From the NCBI GenBank assembly GCA_040357565.1, contig JBDODJ010000038.1: DNA of 64,000 nt; one strand, 5' to 3'. Made by a program: the position numbers and the translations under genes. Position 1 is the stretch's first letter; every line of letters starts with the position of its first letter. Source of the stretch: Cercozoa sp. M6MM (lineage: Eukaryota; Endomyxa: Ascetosporea). The notes under the pieces were generated by a model, which was not told where the DNA came from, made no database searches, and saw only the letters and a list, made by a program, of their open reading frames with translations. Below, one piece after another: positions 37,084 to 49,936 of this stretch.

Positions 37084-37815
37084 TTAAGTACTCAAGAATA
37101 CGATACGCAGTGAGCCGATATTCAAGTTGCCCAGAGAGCCCAAGTTGGCACCCAACGTGCCCATCGGGAAGCCGCCTAGCGCAGCAGTCACTGCACCTTG
37201 AAAAGTGAGTAGACCAAAGAGAAGGAGGATGGGGGTGTAGGGAAGCTACCTGGTGTCGTAGGACTCGGCGTGGACACAACACTGGCCAGGATGGGTCGCT
37301 GCACAGTCGCACTGCGTGCCACTGGCACTGATGATGGGTCCGCCGGGATCTATGTGGGCAAGCAGGTGAAAGTGCAAGCAAAGAAGATAGAAAGGGCAAA
37401 ACTATACCTCATGTGCCAGTCGTAATACCACCGGTGTTTGCACTGGCGTGTTTGGTTGCAACTACGGGGCGTCAAAAGGACAAAGCCAGGGGAGGAATAT
37501 AAAAAAGATACCGGCTGCAACACTGAAGGTAAACTGCCGTTTGGCACATTCACCGACTCCGAAGGCGCGCGTGACAGACCATTGTCGCCGAACGACTGGG
37601 GCAGCGCACTGAAATTCAGTCCGAGTGCGATCTCGTTCGACATGCCTTGCAGAAGATTGGCTCTCTACCAATACCAAGTCGTTCATATGTCAACCTCACT
37701 CTCAGATAAACACCCGACAAGTACCTGCAGAAAGGCATTCACTTGTGCACGAACACGCGAGTCGACGAACTGTTTGGCCGTCTCGGGTGGCATCACCACT
37801 GCACGGGGGAGGGGT

Positions 37816-37847
<32 letters not shown>

Positions 37848-39334
37848 GGGGGGGGGGGGAGAGGAGGAGGCATACAAGCCATGTTTTGCGTGAGTTTCTC
37901 AATCTCCACGAAGGCCGTGCTCAACTGCGAGTTGCTCTCGAGCTGAGTGGAATGAGTTCCGGCAAAGAGCAACTGCTGCGCCGCTGCATCCACGTGCCGA
38001 TCCAAGTGCTGGCAGAAGTCGACGTGCGACCTGCACACATTGCACAACCTCAAGGTGCTACCCAAGAACTAATTCGGACTAAAGAAACAGCGTACTCGGT
38101 GGCGAAAGGACAGTGCGGCACGGGACAGTTGCGTCGCGTGCTGTCGACACTCGAGACGAGCGACATCTGCGGCATGGTGGCACTCGCGTTGGCCATTGGC
38201 AGCGACATCGACAGCGCCGCCGCTACTGGGGCTTTGCTCGGTGTGCTCTTCTTGCGACGTTTCACGGTCTCGTTACCCTGAAAGCAAGCACCAAATACAA
38301 GCAGTATGGTAGGAAAGAGAAGTGAAAGGATGGAATGCAACAAACCTTGAGGTGCAGTTTCTCGTGCTTCTTGAGGTTTGATGAGTGCGCGAAGCGATGT
38401 GCACACACGGCACACTGCGTGGACAACACACAAAGAATCCAGTACGCTAAAGAGAAGGAATACTTTTTATGAAAAAACCTTGAACGGACGTTCGCCCGTG
38501 TGGATTCGCAAATGCACAGTCATGTTGCTGCGCTGCTTGATGCACTTGCCTGCATGAAGCAACATTTCAGTGTATTAAAGCAACATTCCAGTTCATCAAA
38601 GAAGCAACTCAGTTTCATGCAAGCAAAAGTAAAGATTAAAGCAAAATTGAAGGACAAGCAAGGAAAAACTAAAAACTAACCACAGTATGGACACTTCCAC
38701 TTGCCGTCAGGCAGACGAATCGGTTCCTTCTTCTGCATTCCACTTGCTCCTGGTGATGCACGTGCTTCTGCGTCAGCGCGTACGTTCAGCATCTGCGAAA
38801 TCGGCATGCCTGCTTCTGGAGGAACTGCACTCACGGAGCCTCTCATCTGGGCATCTGCAGTCATCGCAATGACTGGCGCTGTGTTTTTGCCGGCCTAACA
38901 CCAACACAAACCGTTTAATTGATCTAAAAATACAAAATCTGATCACAACTTTCGATCGCCATCCGCGCGGAAATCAAAAGTTTCAATCATAAAGCAACCG
39001 TTAGAACCCACAAGGGTGCCAACACCACGTAAGCGTCCAACAAAAGTGCTCTTGTGCCAAATTAGACACAGTCAGAGGACCAAGAAACGCAGTGACACGC
39101 AAAGTGAAATGAGTTCAAAAAAAAAAGTGCCCAAGAGAGTAATACCTCGTTGTTGTCACCGGCGAGTGTCGTCGCCGTGGTCACGTTGGACGTTGTCACG
39201 TTGGACGCAGTGTTGACCGGTTGGACTACGTTAGGAGGCGGCAGCGGCACGACTGCCTCGCTGGGCGGTGAAGGAATCGTGGCAGCGACGGACTCGAGAC
39301 GGCGCAAAAGCTGCTGCACATCTTCGGCCGACAT
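37084..39334 (-). CDS. two-finger C2H2 zinc-finger protein
   Basis: Two canonical fingers lie in tandem. The first is CPYC...NMTVHLRIH; the linker is TGERPF; the second is KCAVCAHRFAHSSNLKKHEKLH. The TGERP linker indicates sequence-specific DNA binding. The N-terminus (MSAEDVQQLLRRLESVAAT) is an amphipathic helix followed by Pro/Thr/Val-rich sequence. The C-terminal half has VEIEKLTQNMA, KQFVDSRVRAQVNAFLQ and a Gly/Leu-rich end (GGFPMGTLGANLGSLGNL). About ten exons. One intron at about 37800-37870 carries (GT)n and poly-G. Probably a nuclear transcription regulator; orthologue not identified. Confidence 0.7.
37818..37860. repeat. (GT)n and poly-G in intron
   Basis: Eleven or more GT units followed by a run of G. 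Confidence 0.9.
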
Positions 39335-40555
39335 TGTCTGTCCAGAGTCACAAACCCACATGTGCACGGCACAGTATCGTATCGAACAGTGCACACAAGG
39401 AAACAACGTGCAAAAAGGAACCGGTCGGGCGGTGTGGGTGACCAAACTCGAGCCGGTTCTCCAAGCACGAGTCGCTAAGCTAGGACACACGCAACACACG
39501 TCAGACACACACACAGGCACACGCAGCCGAGACTTTGTGTGACTGGACCAAAACGGTGAGGCACGTACTGTAAAATAATGCTGTACGGTCCTAATGGATG
39601 CCGTTGCTACGGAGCGAGACAATTTCCCACAAAAACACCACACGGCACCAACACACGATCCAAGAACCGCTGCTTGTGATGTAAGCGGGCCCAGCACCCT
39701 TGGAAAGAACTGTGACACGTACCCAGGTCGGTCAGAAGTGATCCAAGCCTTGATACCAAGCCAACCTGGCCAGCGGCAAAAAGTAGTCAATTGGAAATCA
39801 GGTTCGATCAACAAGAATCGTTGATCGGGGTGGTGTGCGTATTCGTGGACCCAGCTGCTTATACTGCGCACAACACCAACAGAAATACGCGGCTCGTCCA
39901 AAAATAGGAAAAAGGCACCCAAAGCCAACGATGCCCTGGGATGCCCTGGGATGCCCTGGGATGCCCTGTTGCGGAAGAAATGTGTTGCGGAAGTGCACAG
40001 CGAAAAGCGGCAATCGCCTCAACCCCACAGAGAGCAAATTCAAGGAACACAACAGCTGCCAGAACACAAGTGAAACGGTGAACTGATCGAAAACTGTGTT
40101 TGGTTTTTCGGCAACCTGCCAAGCCGGTGCGAAACAACGTCACAACGAGCCACGGCCAAACTTACAGCGGCGCGAAAGGTCGTCCACTGGAAACAGGTAC
40201 AGCACTCTGCAGCCCAGTGAGTGGCAAGCACCGTCAAAAAGACCCACGCACGTGACCTCTCATTCCGCCCAGCCAATCGATTGATCACTGGGACTGATCC
40301 GTTGGGGACGGGCTTCTCGTGCGGGCGTTTGTGACATCACCTATGTGCTGTCGACTGCCACAAAACCCGCGCGCTGGATTACGTGGCTGTGAGCGGTGTT
40401 ATTGGATGTCATCTGCAATCCCGAGCCACGCGGCGGCGACGGTTGAACCGTTTGACCAGATAGCTGAACCGATCGTTCTCGAAACCCAAAAGTAGTTTTG
40501 GCGGTTTCACTGGGGCACATTATTTGCATGACTTTCTTCATTCTCTCTAGGAAAT
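39335..40555. other. intergenic, about 1.2 kb
   Basis: The largest gene-free stretch. It holds the promoter of the two-finger gene and the 3' flank of the TPR gene. A 10-bp tandem repeat ATGCCCTGGG (39931-39968, 3.8 copies) is the only clear structure. Minus-strand frames at 39798-40143 and 40341-40649 lack support; the last is the read-through of a TPR-gene intron. Confidence 0.45.
39931..39968. repeat. 10-bp tandem repeat
   Basis: 3.8 perfect copies of ATGCCCTGGG. Confidence 0.9.
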
Positions 40556-43500
40556 TTAAGACGCTTGCTTGCGTTTGGTCGCGTGCTCCAGCAAGTGCCA
40601 CTGTTTCCAAAAGAAAGTTAACATGAGCAGCACGGGAGGGAATCAACAAACAAAGGGTAGAGAACGCACGCTGCGCTCGTCCGCCGGACCTGTCATCATC
40701 AACAGCGCGGTCGCCGAGCGCTCCGCGTCAAAGCGCTGCTCGTAGTCGTGCTTCGCGTAGTGCTCGTTCAGTCGCAGCTGCGCCTGCACGCTGTGCGCAC
40801 ACACGGAATCAAACAAAATCCGAGAAAAAAGCATCCAACTTACGTCAAAGCAGCAGTTTCGACAAAGAAGCGCTCGTTATCCGAGTGGCCACCCTCGGCA
40901 GCAAACACGTTGACCTGCTGCTGGAAGATATTGCCGCACGCAAGCTTATACAAAGGCTTGGCATCGGTGCCACTCGCGCAGAGACGTGCACGCAAGAAGC
41001 GGTGTTCGAGCGAGTCTGTTTTTGATTTGCTGGACACCGCTTTGACGGCTTCAAAGGCGCCTTCGCGATCGTTTCGGAACAGTTGCAGCTGCACGGCGAG
41101 TTGCGGATTGAGTGCTTTTGGCGCAGCTTCGAGTCCGAGCTCCGAGGCGCGTCTTTCCTTCTCCGTAAGAGGAAAAGCCTCACGCGCGCGATCTTCGTCG
41201 CTCCAGTTTCGCGTCAATTTTTCGAGAATGACTTCGGCGATCGGCAGAGCTTCGTGAATGTCGTAGAGGATATACCTCATGTCCATCAAATACTTCACGC
41301 GGTGCACTTCGCGCAGCTTAGTCGACAGTCGCACGCTGAACTTGCTTCGCTGATCTTTGGTGAACAAGTTGACACCGCAGACCTCCTGCGCTTCAGAAAG
41401 CACGCGGAGGTACGTCGTGTGTCCAGGCAGAGACTACAAAAGCAACAACTCACAGGGCTCAAAAACGAAGCGAAAAACGTACTGGTCGCGGGTATTTCAG
41501 CAGATGCTCAGCTTCATTGACGTGTTCTTCGGCTTTCACAGAAAGCGCAAGTACGAGCCACGCTTCACACAAGCGACGTGACGCAACGTTCTCCGAGTGC
41601 AGCTCGCGCAACTCTTCCACTGTCTTCTTGAGCTCAAGCAGCGCCTCACTGCTCTTTCCTGTCTGCGTTAGAACCTACAGAACATGGACGTAAAGCTAGA
41701 ACGTTCAGAAAGCGAAGTGAAAGAACAACTCACCCGAGCGAGCGACAGCGTCAGCGGAATCTTTTCCTTTGCCAACTTTGCGCGTTGCTGCTTTTGTCGA
41801 AGCTCCGACACAACTGCTCAAAACGGCCAAAAGCATGACATTTACACAAGCACAAAATGAATGTACCCGCAAACAGACGCGCTGGCTCTTCTTTCGCCAA
41901 AGCGAGCGCAAACTCGAGAGAAAGCTCGTGCTTGATGGACAACGATTCGGCGAAAGCACGCGCTTCTTGCAGCTTCGAGGTGTCAGTTTTTGCCTGCTTG
42001 AGCAGCACACGAAGTTGCAACAACTGCAGCAGTCGCCGTTTCTCCTGGTCGCTTCCGCAAATATCGAGTGCACTGGAAACGCTTCGCGTTGCTTCATCAA
42101 GCTCGTCCATTGCCAAACAGACTTGTGCATGCAGGTACTGCACAAAGTATCCAAAAGAGACAAAAAACAATGCGAAAGTGATCGTACATAAGCATGAGCA
42201 GACGGTTGCCGAAGCGTGCGTTCAGCGATCATTTTGAGATAGGGTAAGTCGAAATCGAAATCCGAGGTCACTGACATCGCACAGTGCAGAATGCCCTACC
42301 AAAAAACGTCGCTGTTATTTTGGTTTAATACACGAGAAAAACCGTCAGTGTACCAGATATCCAAGTCGGGAACTTTGCAACTCGCAACTGCGTTCGAAAG
42401 CAGCAGCAGCAGTGGCCTGAACACATGAGACTCAAGACAGCAAACATAAGTACAATAAACATACAAGATGGCAAACGTCAAGTGCGAGGAATCCTCGCGC
42501 AAGCCACAGAACCGCATTGTCACCTTTCGCTTCGGACCTGTGTTTGTCATTGCAGTCAAAGCTCTTTCCAAAACGATGAGTGAACAATGAGTGGCTACAG
42601 TTGTTCGGCACGAATGGCAGCCGCGCGGAAGTCAGATGACTGTGACGCCAGCGATAGCAGGAACATGCTGTGCCAAGCCGAAGCTTCGCCTTCCTCACTG
42701 CACACAGTGAAAACTCAAAGTAAAACTCACAGTGAAACCTCACAGTGAAACCTCAGACAAAAAGCAAAGCCCGCAAGTTACGACAACGTGGCGGCTTGTT
42801 CGAGACAGTACAGCTGCTGCTGTTTATTGGTGACACACGTCGCCAGCGAGAGCCAAGTTCGCGCGTGATCTTCGGCTTGAGCGGGCAGCTCGAGTGCCTG
42901 CTGAAGCGACTCGGAATCACGAGCAACGACGCCGAGTTCGTGAAGCAAGCAACGTCGCACGTGCTGACTGAGATCATCGTAGGCGAGACACGTGCGCAAC
43001 TGATCGATCACACGCGTTTCGCCGCACTCACTGGCACGTGCTTGGGTCAGTGCGATCACTGCTTCGGCCACGTGGTCGCCCTTCATACCGGCGGAGCGAG
43101 CAAGCAACTCACGTGCCTGGCGAAAGAAACGATCGTGCACAAAGTGAGCACCACGGTCCTGCGCAGCTTGCGCGCGTCGCAACTTGGTGCACGCCAACAG
43201 AAACGCCGTCGGACGGTCCAGTTGTTTCGAATGCGTCAGTTCTTCTTCCTCCTCTTCGTTCTCATCGTCACTATACCAGGCACATTAAAGCCAAAAAGCA
43301 AGCAGACTGGAAGCACACATGTGAGAGGTAGAGAGGTACCCATGCAAAAGACGCACTGTGCAACGAAGCAGGAACTGCAACTCCGCACTGTCGGGAACAC
43401 GCTCGAGAGCTTTCGTAAAAGCGCTGTGTGCTGCACTGATTTGGTTGTTTCGCAAGTACGCGATGCCTGGAAAAACACACACGCACATACACCTATATAT

Positions 43501-45793
43501 ATATATATATATCTATGCATTGTTATATCACATACATATATATATATACATATATACAATAACGTGTGAAAACCACTGTCCACAACAAAAGATACCAAGC
43601 ATGTGCCACGCAAGTGCCGACAGAGCATCTTTGGAATCATGCACAACAGCCATTTGGCACAAGTGCGACGCACGTAGAATCTCGTGCTTTCGCTCGTCGA
43701 GATCGCTGCTGCTTTGCTCAAGCAAAAAAGCAGCGCGTCGCAACAGCGCCCAGCGCGCGTCGCCGTGTTGCAACGCGTCGTGGCGGCCCTTCTCGACGCG
43801 GCGCACTGCTTTGTCCAGCAGTGGTTGCATTTCGCTCACTGACAGTAGCTTCGACAACACGTGTACGGCTCGCGCATTCGAACTCGCGTATTTCAACGCC
43901 TGTTTCGCCGTCGCTTTCGCTTGGTCGCGTCGCTCACTTCGAAGTTGCGCCTCAGCCAGCAAAGCGAGTGCCTTCGACAAAAGAAATAAGCCCAAGAGAC
44001 CAAGAGACACGAACAAAAACCTCTGCCTTGACGGCATTGCTTTCGCTTAACTCGACTGCACGCGAAAGTGTTGCTTCATCGTTCGCTTTGGCGCACAGAT
44101 AGCGAGCAACAGCGTCGCTTTGTTCTTCAAGCACTTCGCTTTCGAAACTTTGGTCGAGCAGCGCGAGTTCGGCGCCTGCCGTGGCCTGTACCCAGGCGTT
44201 GCTGCAGTTCTGCAAGGCAAAGTCGCAAGCTTCGCGCAGTTCGGCCGCACTGGCGTCAGTTCGTTGCTCGCGATGCAAGCGCGAAGCAGCTTCAAGACGA
44301 ATTCGGTGCAGAGTGACACTCGCCGGCGCTGTCTCGGCAGCACGCGCACACAAGGCCAGGGCTTTCTGAGGTCGCTTCTGCTGCATACACAGCAGTGCAC
44401 CCGAGGTTTCGACATGAGCTTTGAGTTGCTTCTGCGTGTCACTCAAATCTCTGTCTTTCAGCATCGCAAGTGTCTCTCTGTACTTCCAAGAAACCAATGA
44501 GAGAAACCAATTTACATGACACAAGCACAACGTACTTGACAGCTTTCGACGCGAGTCGCGCCGCGTTCTTTTCGGCAGCAACACGAGCGAGAGCGGCGCC
44601 AAAATGCTGGTGCAACCTCGAGTCGCCCTTGTTGCTACAGACAAACTCTCTCACTCAGAAGAGAACAAAAAACAACACGCGAAACGCTCACCTGAACTCT
44701 TTCATTTCAAGTGAAGGCGAAAGGATAGCGCGAGCCATGCGCACGTTAACATCGTTCACTGTGGTGCTTTCAACAATCTGAGCAATCTCTGGGTTGCACT
44801 TGTCGCCGCCTTCTTGAGTCAAGTCGATCTGTACGAACTGGCACACGTACAGCACGGCGGGCAGGAAACTCGCGTCCTTTCGCAGCATGCCTAGTACAAG
44901 GCTCTCTGCCTCGTCGCTGTGCCGAGCAAGTTTCAACAGTCGCTGCTGCTCGGCGTGCGGCATCGCTTCCTCGCTTTCGTTCACGCGGCGCAGCAGATCG
45001 AATTCGAGGGTAAAGGCACCATGTTGCCACATGTGTTGCTGCACCTGTTGTCGCAGCTCGTTGAGATCCTGTTGCGTCACCGATCGCTTTCGCTTCGCAA
45101 GCGATGACTTGGCTTGATCAAACTGGCGTTTCTCCAAGGCAGCGCTGCGCTTGCTCGCGCAGACAGCCGCGCGCACGCAAAACGCGATGTCGCACTCGCG
45201 AGCGATTCGCTCGAGCAAAGCTTGAGTTTCGCCAAGTTCCTTGTCGCCGATTTCGCTGGCGTCGTGCAAAAGAAACTCGCACAATGAAAGAGCTGCATCG
45301 GTATCGAACTGCACTGCGAGCATTTTGCGTGTCAGCTGCATGCGCTCGCGTCTCGCTTCGTGCTCCTCAAGCTCGCCTGCTTCGACTCGTCGCTGCAGCA
45401 GCGACAACTGCGCACGCGTCAGTGTGATCGCACCTGCTTCGTCAGAGAAGTCAGCAGCTAACAAAACGGACAGATCAACAATGCACAGATCTTCAAGTTT
45501 CAAGCAAAAAGCACTCTCACTCACCATCTTGAAGCGACGTTTTTGCATCCTCAAACTCGCCGTTGCGTGCTTGTGCTGCACCACGAAGAACGAGGCACTG
45601 GAAGCGAGCGCTGTCCTTCTTGCAGAGAAAGAACGCCCTTTGAGCTAATCCGACGGCTACAGGCGACAAACATGTCCCAAACAGAAGTACAGCAGACGTG
45701 GAAGAGGTAAGTACCGTCATCGAATCGGCCCTCTGAAATTGCTGATTTTGCCTGTTTTAGCAGGCTCTTCGCGGTGGCTTTTGGCTTAGACAT
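40556..45793 (-). CDS. long TPR protein, SKI3/TTC37-like
   Basis: About fifteen exons and about 1,300 residues of tandem helical repeats. The start MSKPKATAKSLLKQAKSAIS, then EGRFDD and AVGLAQRAFFLCKKD, resembles the SKI3/TTC37 N-terminus ([28 protein letters not shown]). Clear TPR units include GIAYLRNNQISAAHSAFTKA, LALLAEAQLRSERRDQAKAT and SGALLCMQQKRPQKALALC. SKI3 is the scaffold of the SKI complex, which feeds RNA to the cytoplasmic exosome. TPR architecture is certain; the SKI3 assignment rests on the N-terminus and size. The end is DERS joined to WHLLEHATKRKQAS. Divergent from the gene at 46083. Confidence 0.6.
43490..43558. repeat. (TA)n tract in TPR-gene intron
   Basis: TA dinucleotides with CA/CG interruptions on both sides of a short unique stretch. 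Confidence 0.8.
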
Positions 45794-45858
45794 GCTACAG
45801 TAGTTGTGGCACACCGCCGCTACCAGTCTGATGCCCCACAGTGCTCTCTGTGAGTGGG

Positions 45859-45874
45859 GGGCTCACGTGAGCCC
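45859..45874. promoter_or_regulatory. 16-bp perfect palindrome with CACGTG core
   Basis: GGGCTCACGTGAGCCC lies 66 bp upstream of the TPR gene start and about 210 bp upstream of the opposite gene. It contains an E-box and is symmetrical, so it could bind a dimeric factor for both genes. Function is inferred only. Confidence 0.45.
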
Positions 45875-46082
45875 AGCGGACAATCTATCTTGTTAGGTTT
45901 TCAATTTTCTCGCTGCACAGCGCTCGCAGCGCCGCACCAGCTCGCTAGATAGTTTCCAGGCAGCATTCTGGTAGCTTGGTAGACTAGGTACCGGTTTTCG
46001 TGGCCAGATGCAAATGTGATTGCTGGCGCTCTTTTCTGCATGTGCGTTTTCAGCGCGACGGTTGATTGCTTGTGCAGAAGCG

Positions 46083-49000
46083 ATGGGCCGCAGGCGTCGT
46101 CACCGCGCCGCCGCCGTCGTTGTTCCAGACACTGAGGCCGCAGTGGTTGACGAAGTCGAGGAAGTTACGGATGAAACACGAGAAAGCGAAGTTGCAGTCG
46201 ATCTTGAGAGCGAAAGCGAGTCCGATGGAAAGAAAGAAAGGCTGTCTGCTCAAGATCCGAAACAAGAAGCAAAGGATCAGACGAAAAGCGAAGCCGCAAG
46301 TGTCTTTGTGCCCGCCTTGCCGGACGAAAAAGCGAACGAAACGAAGGCTTCGACGTCGAAGGAGGCTGCGAAACGAGTGTCGGAGACACTGGCGTCAGAG
46401 TTCTCGCAGTTCCTCCGCGCGGACCGACGAAAGCAGCGTGCATCGTTCTCGTTGCGTCCAGTGCGATCGCGCGTGAAGAAACGCAAGAAAGCGCCGGTCA
46501 AGCTGCGACCTGCCCGTGAGGTGAAGTTCCAACTGCACGCTTCGGCACCACGTGGCTTTCTCGAAGAGCTTTGTCGTGAACTGCCTGCGAAACGTCGTCG
46601 CACACGCGTGCACTCCGAGTTCCGACCGGCTCGCCGACTCCCGCGCGTGCACTGCGTCTTCCGGCAGCAGCACGATTTGCTTCACACGTCACCTCAGACA
46701 TTGCCGAGTGCACCGACTGACTGCGAAACCTCGCAGTACAATTTGCATGACACAACACTGTGGCAGGCACAACAGACACAAAGTGCCGTCGTGATTGAAG
46801 TTGTCGAAAATGGCCGTGTCTGGGATGGAACAGCTCGCTTCACTCTGGCAGAAGAAAGCGCGAATTTCAAGCTTGGACAACGCTTGGTTCTCCAATATTT
46901 TTGCGTGCTCAAAGATTTCACTCTCGATCTAAGTGGTGCAGTTTTTGAAGAGGTACAGCTTTCTTCGTTTCCCGATCAGTTGTGTTGGTTCTCTTGCGTT
47001 TGTTAACTTGTGTTTTTTAACTTGTGTTTTTTAGCTTGCGTTTGTTAACTTGTGTTTTGTAGCTTGTGTCTGTGAACTTGTGTTTTTTAACTTGTGTTTG
47101 TTAACTTGTGTTTGTTATTTTGCGCTTGTTAACTTGTGTTTGTTGCAGGTGCAAGCTGCAGCAGGTGTCATGCCTGGCCTTCTCGATTCGATCGCAGTGG
47201 ATTTCACGCGGAAAGCGCAGGAGACTTGGCGACGTTTGCCGCTGCTTCGAGTGACAGTGCAGTCGGTGACATACACGACGCTTGCCACGACTGCGAATAC
47301 GAGCAGTTTCGAATTCGAAGACAACGACGATGATGAGAATGACAGTGAGACTGCTCTTGTTCAGTCGCACAACCAGACGCAATTCGAATTCGACGACAGC
47401 GATGACGACAGCAACGAAGATCAAGTTGAAATCGACCAAGCGAAAGCTGTGTCAAGCACTGCCCAAAGCAACGTTGCGAAATCGCGTCCTGTGGCAAGCG
47501 AAATCGCGAGAGGTGCCAGTGTGCGCAGTGATCTCACCGTGCAGGTGCTGCGAAACAGCGACAAAAGCGAAGTGCGCAAGCTGCAGCTGCGCGTGTTTGG
47601 CCACTCGGAACTGCTCGTGCAGTCGGGCGACCTTCTGCTGCTTTGGCACTCCTGTGTCACTTCGGGTCTGTTGTTGTTGTTTTGTTCGCTTTGTTTTCTT
47701 GTTTTTCTTGTTGTTGTTTTGTTGTTTTTTCTTGTGTTGTTAGTGTTTTTGTTGTTGTTTTGCTTTGTTGCTTATGTTTTGTTTTGTTTTTTTTTGTTTG
47801 TTGTTGTTCTTGTTGTTTTTCTTGTTGTTCTTGTTGTTGTTTTCTCTGATTGATTCTTACTTTGAAGCACTGAAGCAGAGGGCCAAGTAGCGGTGCGAAA
47901 ACGCGACGTGTCGGTGGCGGAGAGCAAGGGCGCGGAACACGTGGTCACTCGGGGTCGTACGGTGCTGTCATGTGGCACAGTGGCACGTACATCGTCACTC
48001 GTAGTGACACACGCACTGATCGATCATGTGGGCAAAACCCTTGTGAGTCTGTGCGGTGTCGTGTTGGATGTGAAAGCGAGTGACACGGAGGACACTGTGA
48101 CACTCACACTGGTCGGTGTGTCACTGCATGTGTCGCTTTCTGTGCTACTACCAAAGGAGGTACGAGAACGAGCCTGCTCTCTCTGTGTGTGTTCGTATGT
48201 ATGATGATATATGAGATGATTTTGAAAGCGTTTCGGTGACAGCGTTTCTTTGATATATATCATCTTTCTTTGATGTAGATGGCAGGCGGCAGTGTGGCAG
48301 GCGACGTGATTCGTCTGTCGCAACTGCAGCTGTGCTCGGTCACTCCAGTCCAAGCCAATGTCGACAGCGAAACTCTCCTGCAACATACCGATCGAAACAG
48401 CAGCAGTGGCAACAAGCACCTCTCGTCGCTTCTCGTCTTTGTGCCACCTGCACTACGTCAACCTCGTCTCGCTGTGCGTTTCTCTTGCTTTCCGCGTGCT
48501 TTTTCGAACTGTAGCCACTTGTTCCAACAGCCAAGACACGTTATTCAAGCCAAAGCTAGTGTCGCAACTCGACTCGATCGCTGCACTTTTCTTTCGCCTG
48601 TATGCTCTCTTTTTCCTTCTTGTTTTTCCCGGTGTCTTTCGTGTTTTTCTCAGTGTCTTTCGTGTTTTTTTGTGTGTGGTCTGTTTTGCTTTATCGATTC
48701 GGCTGTGTCTAAACTTTAGAACGACCCGGAAAGTGTCCTCTGCGAACTCGTCTCGCGCGGCGGCGATCCGCTCCTGTCGATTTGGCGGCATCGCTTCCTG
48801 CCGCTCTCGGAAGCAGCGTGAGTCGCTTTTTTGCTTTCATAGTTTTTGTCTTTGCTTTGCTTTGCGTGCTTTGATTTGTTGCTTTGTGTGCTTTGCTTTT
48901 TTGTTGTTTTGCTTGTCTTTTTGCTTCTTGCTTGGTTGCTGTAGCGAAAGTGTGTGTGTGTGTGTTGTAGTAGCGAGGAGCAGTGCATCTCGACGTGCGA

Positions 49001-49831
49001 AGGCGTTCTGCGATGTGCGTCGTCGCGTCTGCTGCAGGTGCGGCAGCGTGAGACGCCTCAGCGACCGCAGGATCTGTACGAGCCGCACTGCGGCGTCAAA
49101 GTCGGCGACGTCGAGCTGCTTTTGCGTGGACACATCGTGACGCGTGTGCTGCACGCCGTGTATCTTCTGCTCGACGGCGACGTGCCCACGTTGCGATCGC
49201 TCATGGTGAACTCTGCTACCGAGCGATGTGCCAGGGTACGTTTCTGTAGCTTTGCTTTGAGTGAAAGCTTGGCTTTGAGTGATAATAAAAAGCTGCGAAG
49301 AGATGCGAAATGCCGTGCAGGTATCGATTCCGTGGCTGCTGGAGAATCACACAGACGGCGATGATTGGGCCGCACGCGTCGCTTTCTTCCTTTGCTTTGG
49401 CGTGTTCGATCCGCCGGTGCCGCTTCCACCCGGACGCAGCGAAAACGACGAAAACAACGTGCCGAATGCTGTCACGTCGGACGACTCGAAATTGCGCGTC
49501 TTTTTCGATGAGCAAGCCAAGCAGTAACCTTGCCTTTCTTCTGTACATGTAATGGCTTAGGGCGCCGCCCCCCCCCCCCAGGCACGGCATGCAGCTGCAG
49601 CACTTCGTGTGGACCACCGAGACTGAGAACGAAAGCTTCTGCCGCGAGCTGCAGCGCCGCGTGTTCGATCGCGTTCCGCTGCGCCTCGGCGGCAAGCTCG
49701 TGCATGATCCTTTTTGCCCGAACAAGACGCTACTGCTCGTGTCGCCGCTGGCATCGCACGCCCTGCTCAGCATGGCGCTGCTGCAACAGGCCGCTCTCAA
49801 ACTCGGTGTTCGGCCCGTTTCGGTCTCATAA
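46083..49831 (+). CDS. large nuclear-type protein, possible OB folds
   Basis: Seven or more exons and about 950 residues. The N-terminus MGRRRRHRAAA is basic, followed by an acidic/Glu-rich stretch and a Lys/Arg-rich stretch (RSRVKKRKKAPVKLRPA), typical of nuclear proteins. The centre has acidic runs (EDNDDDENDS, DDSDDDSNED) and beta-rich segments such as VQSGDLLLLWHS, TLVSLCGVVLDVKAS and VAGDVIRLSQLQL, whose GDxIRL pattern recalls OB folds of single-strand DNA-binding proteins. The C-terminus (LLLRGHIVTRVLHAVYLLLD, WTTETENESFCRELQRRVF, PNKTLLLVSPLASHALL) is unrecognised. A DNA-related role is a guess. Introns at 46954-47148 and 47651-47876 consist of tandem repeats. Confidence 0.5.
47000..47148. 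repeat. TTAACTTGTGTTT tandem repeat in intron
   Basis: About ten imperfect copies of a 13-17 bp unit built on AACTTGTGTTT, ending at the acceptor. Confidence 0.85.
47660..47850. repeat. TTGTTGTTTT low-complexity intron tract
   Basis: Almost only T and G with TTG and TTTC units. It fills an intron of about 225 nt. Confidence 0.85.
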
Positions 49832-49936
49832 GTACTAGCAACTTCAACGCTTAACAAACATAAAGCCGACGAACGATCTAGCTCGAGCTGGCACAAGACG
49901 AAACGAACCCGAAGCGACCATGGGGGCAGAATCGGT

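Noticed and set aside
40341-40649. Separate 100-residue frame after the TPR gene
   Set aside because: It starts with TTG and overlaps the last intron; the exon ending HATKRKQAS completes the gene.
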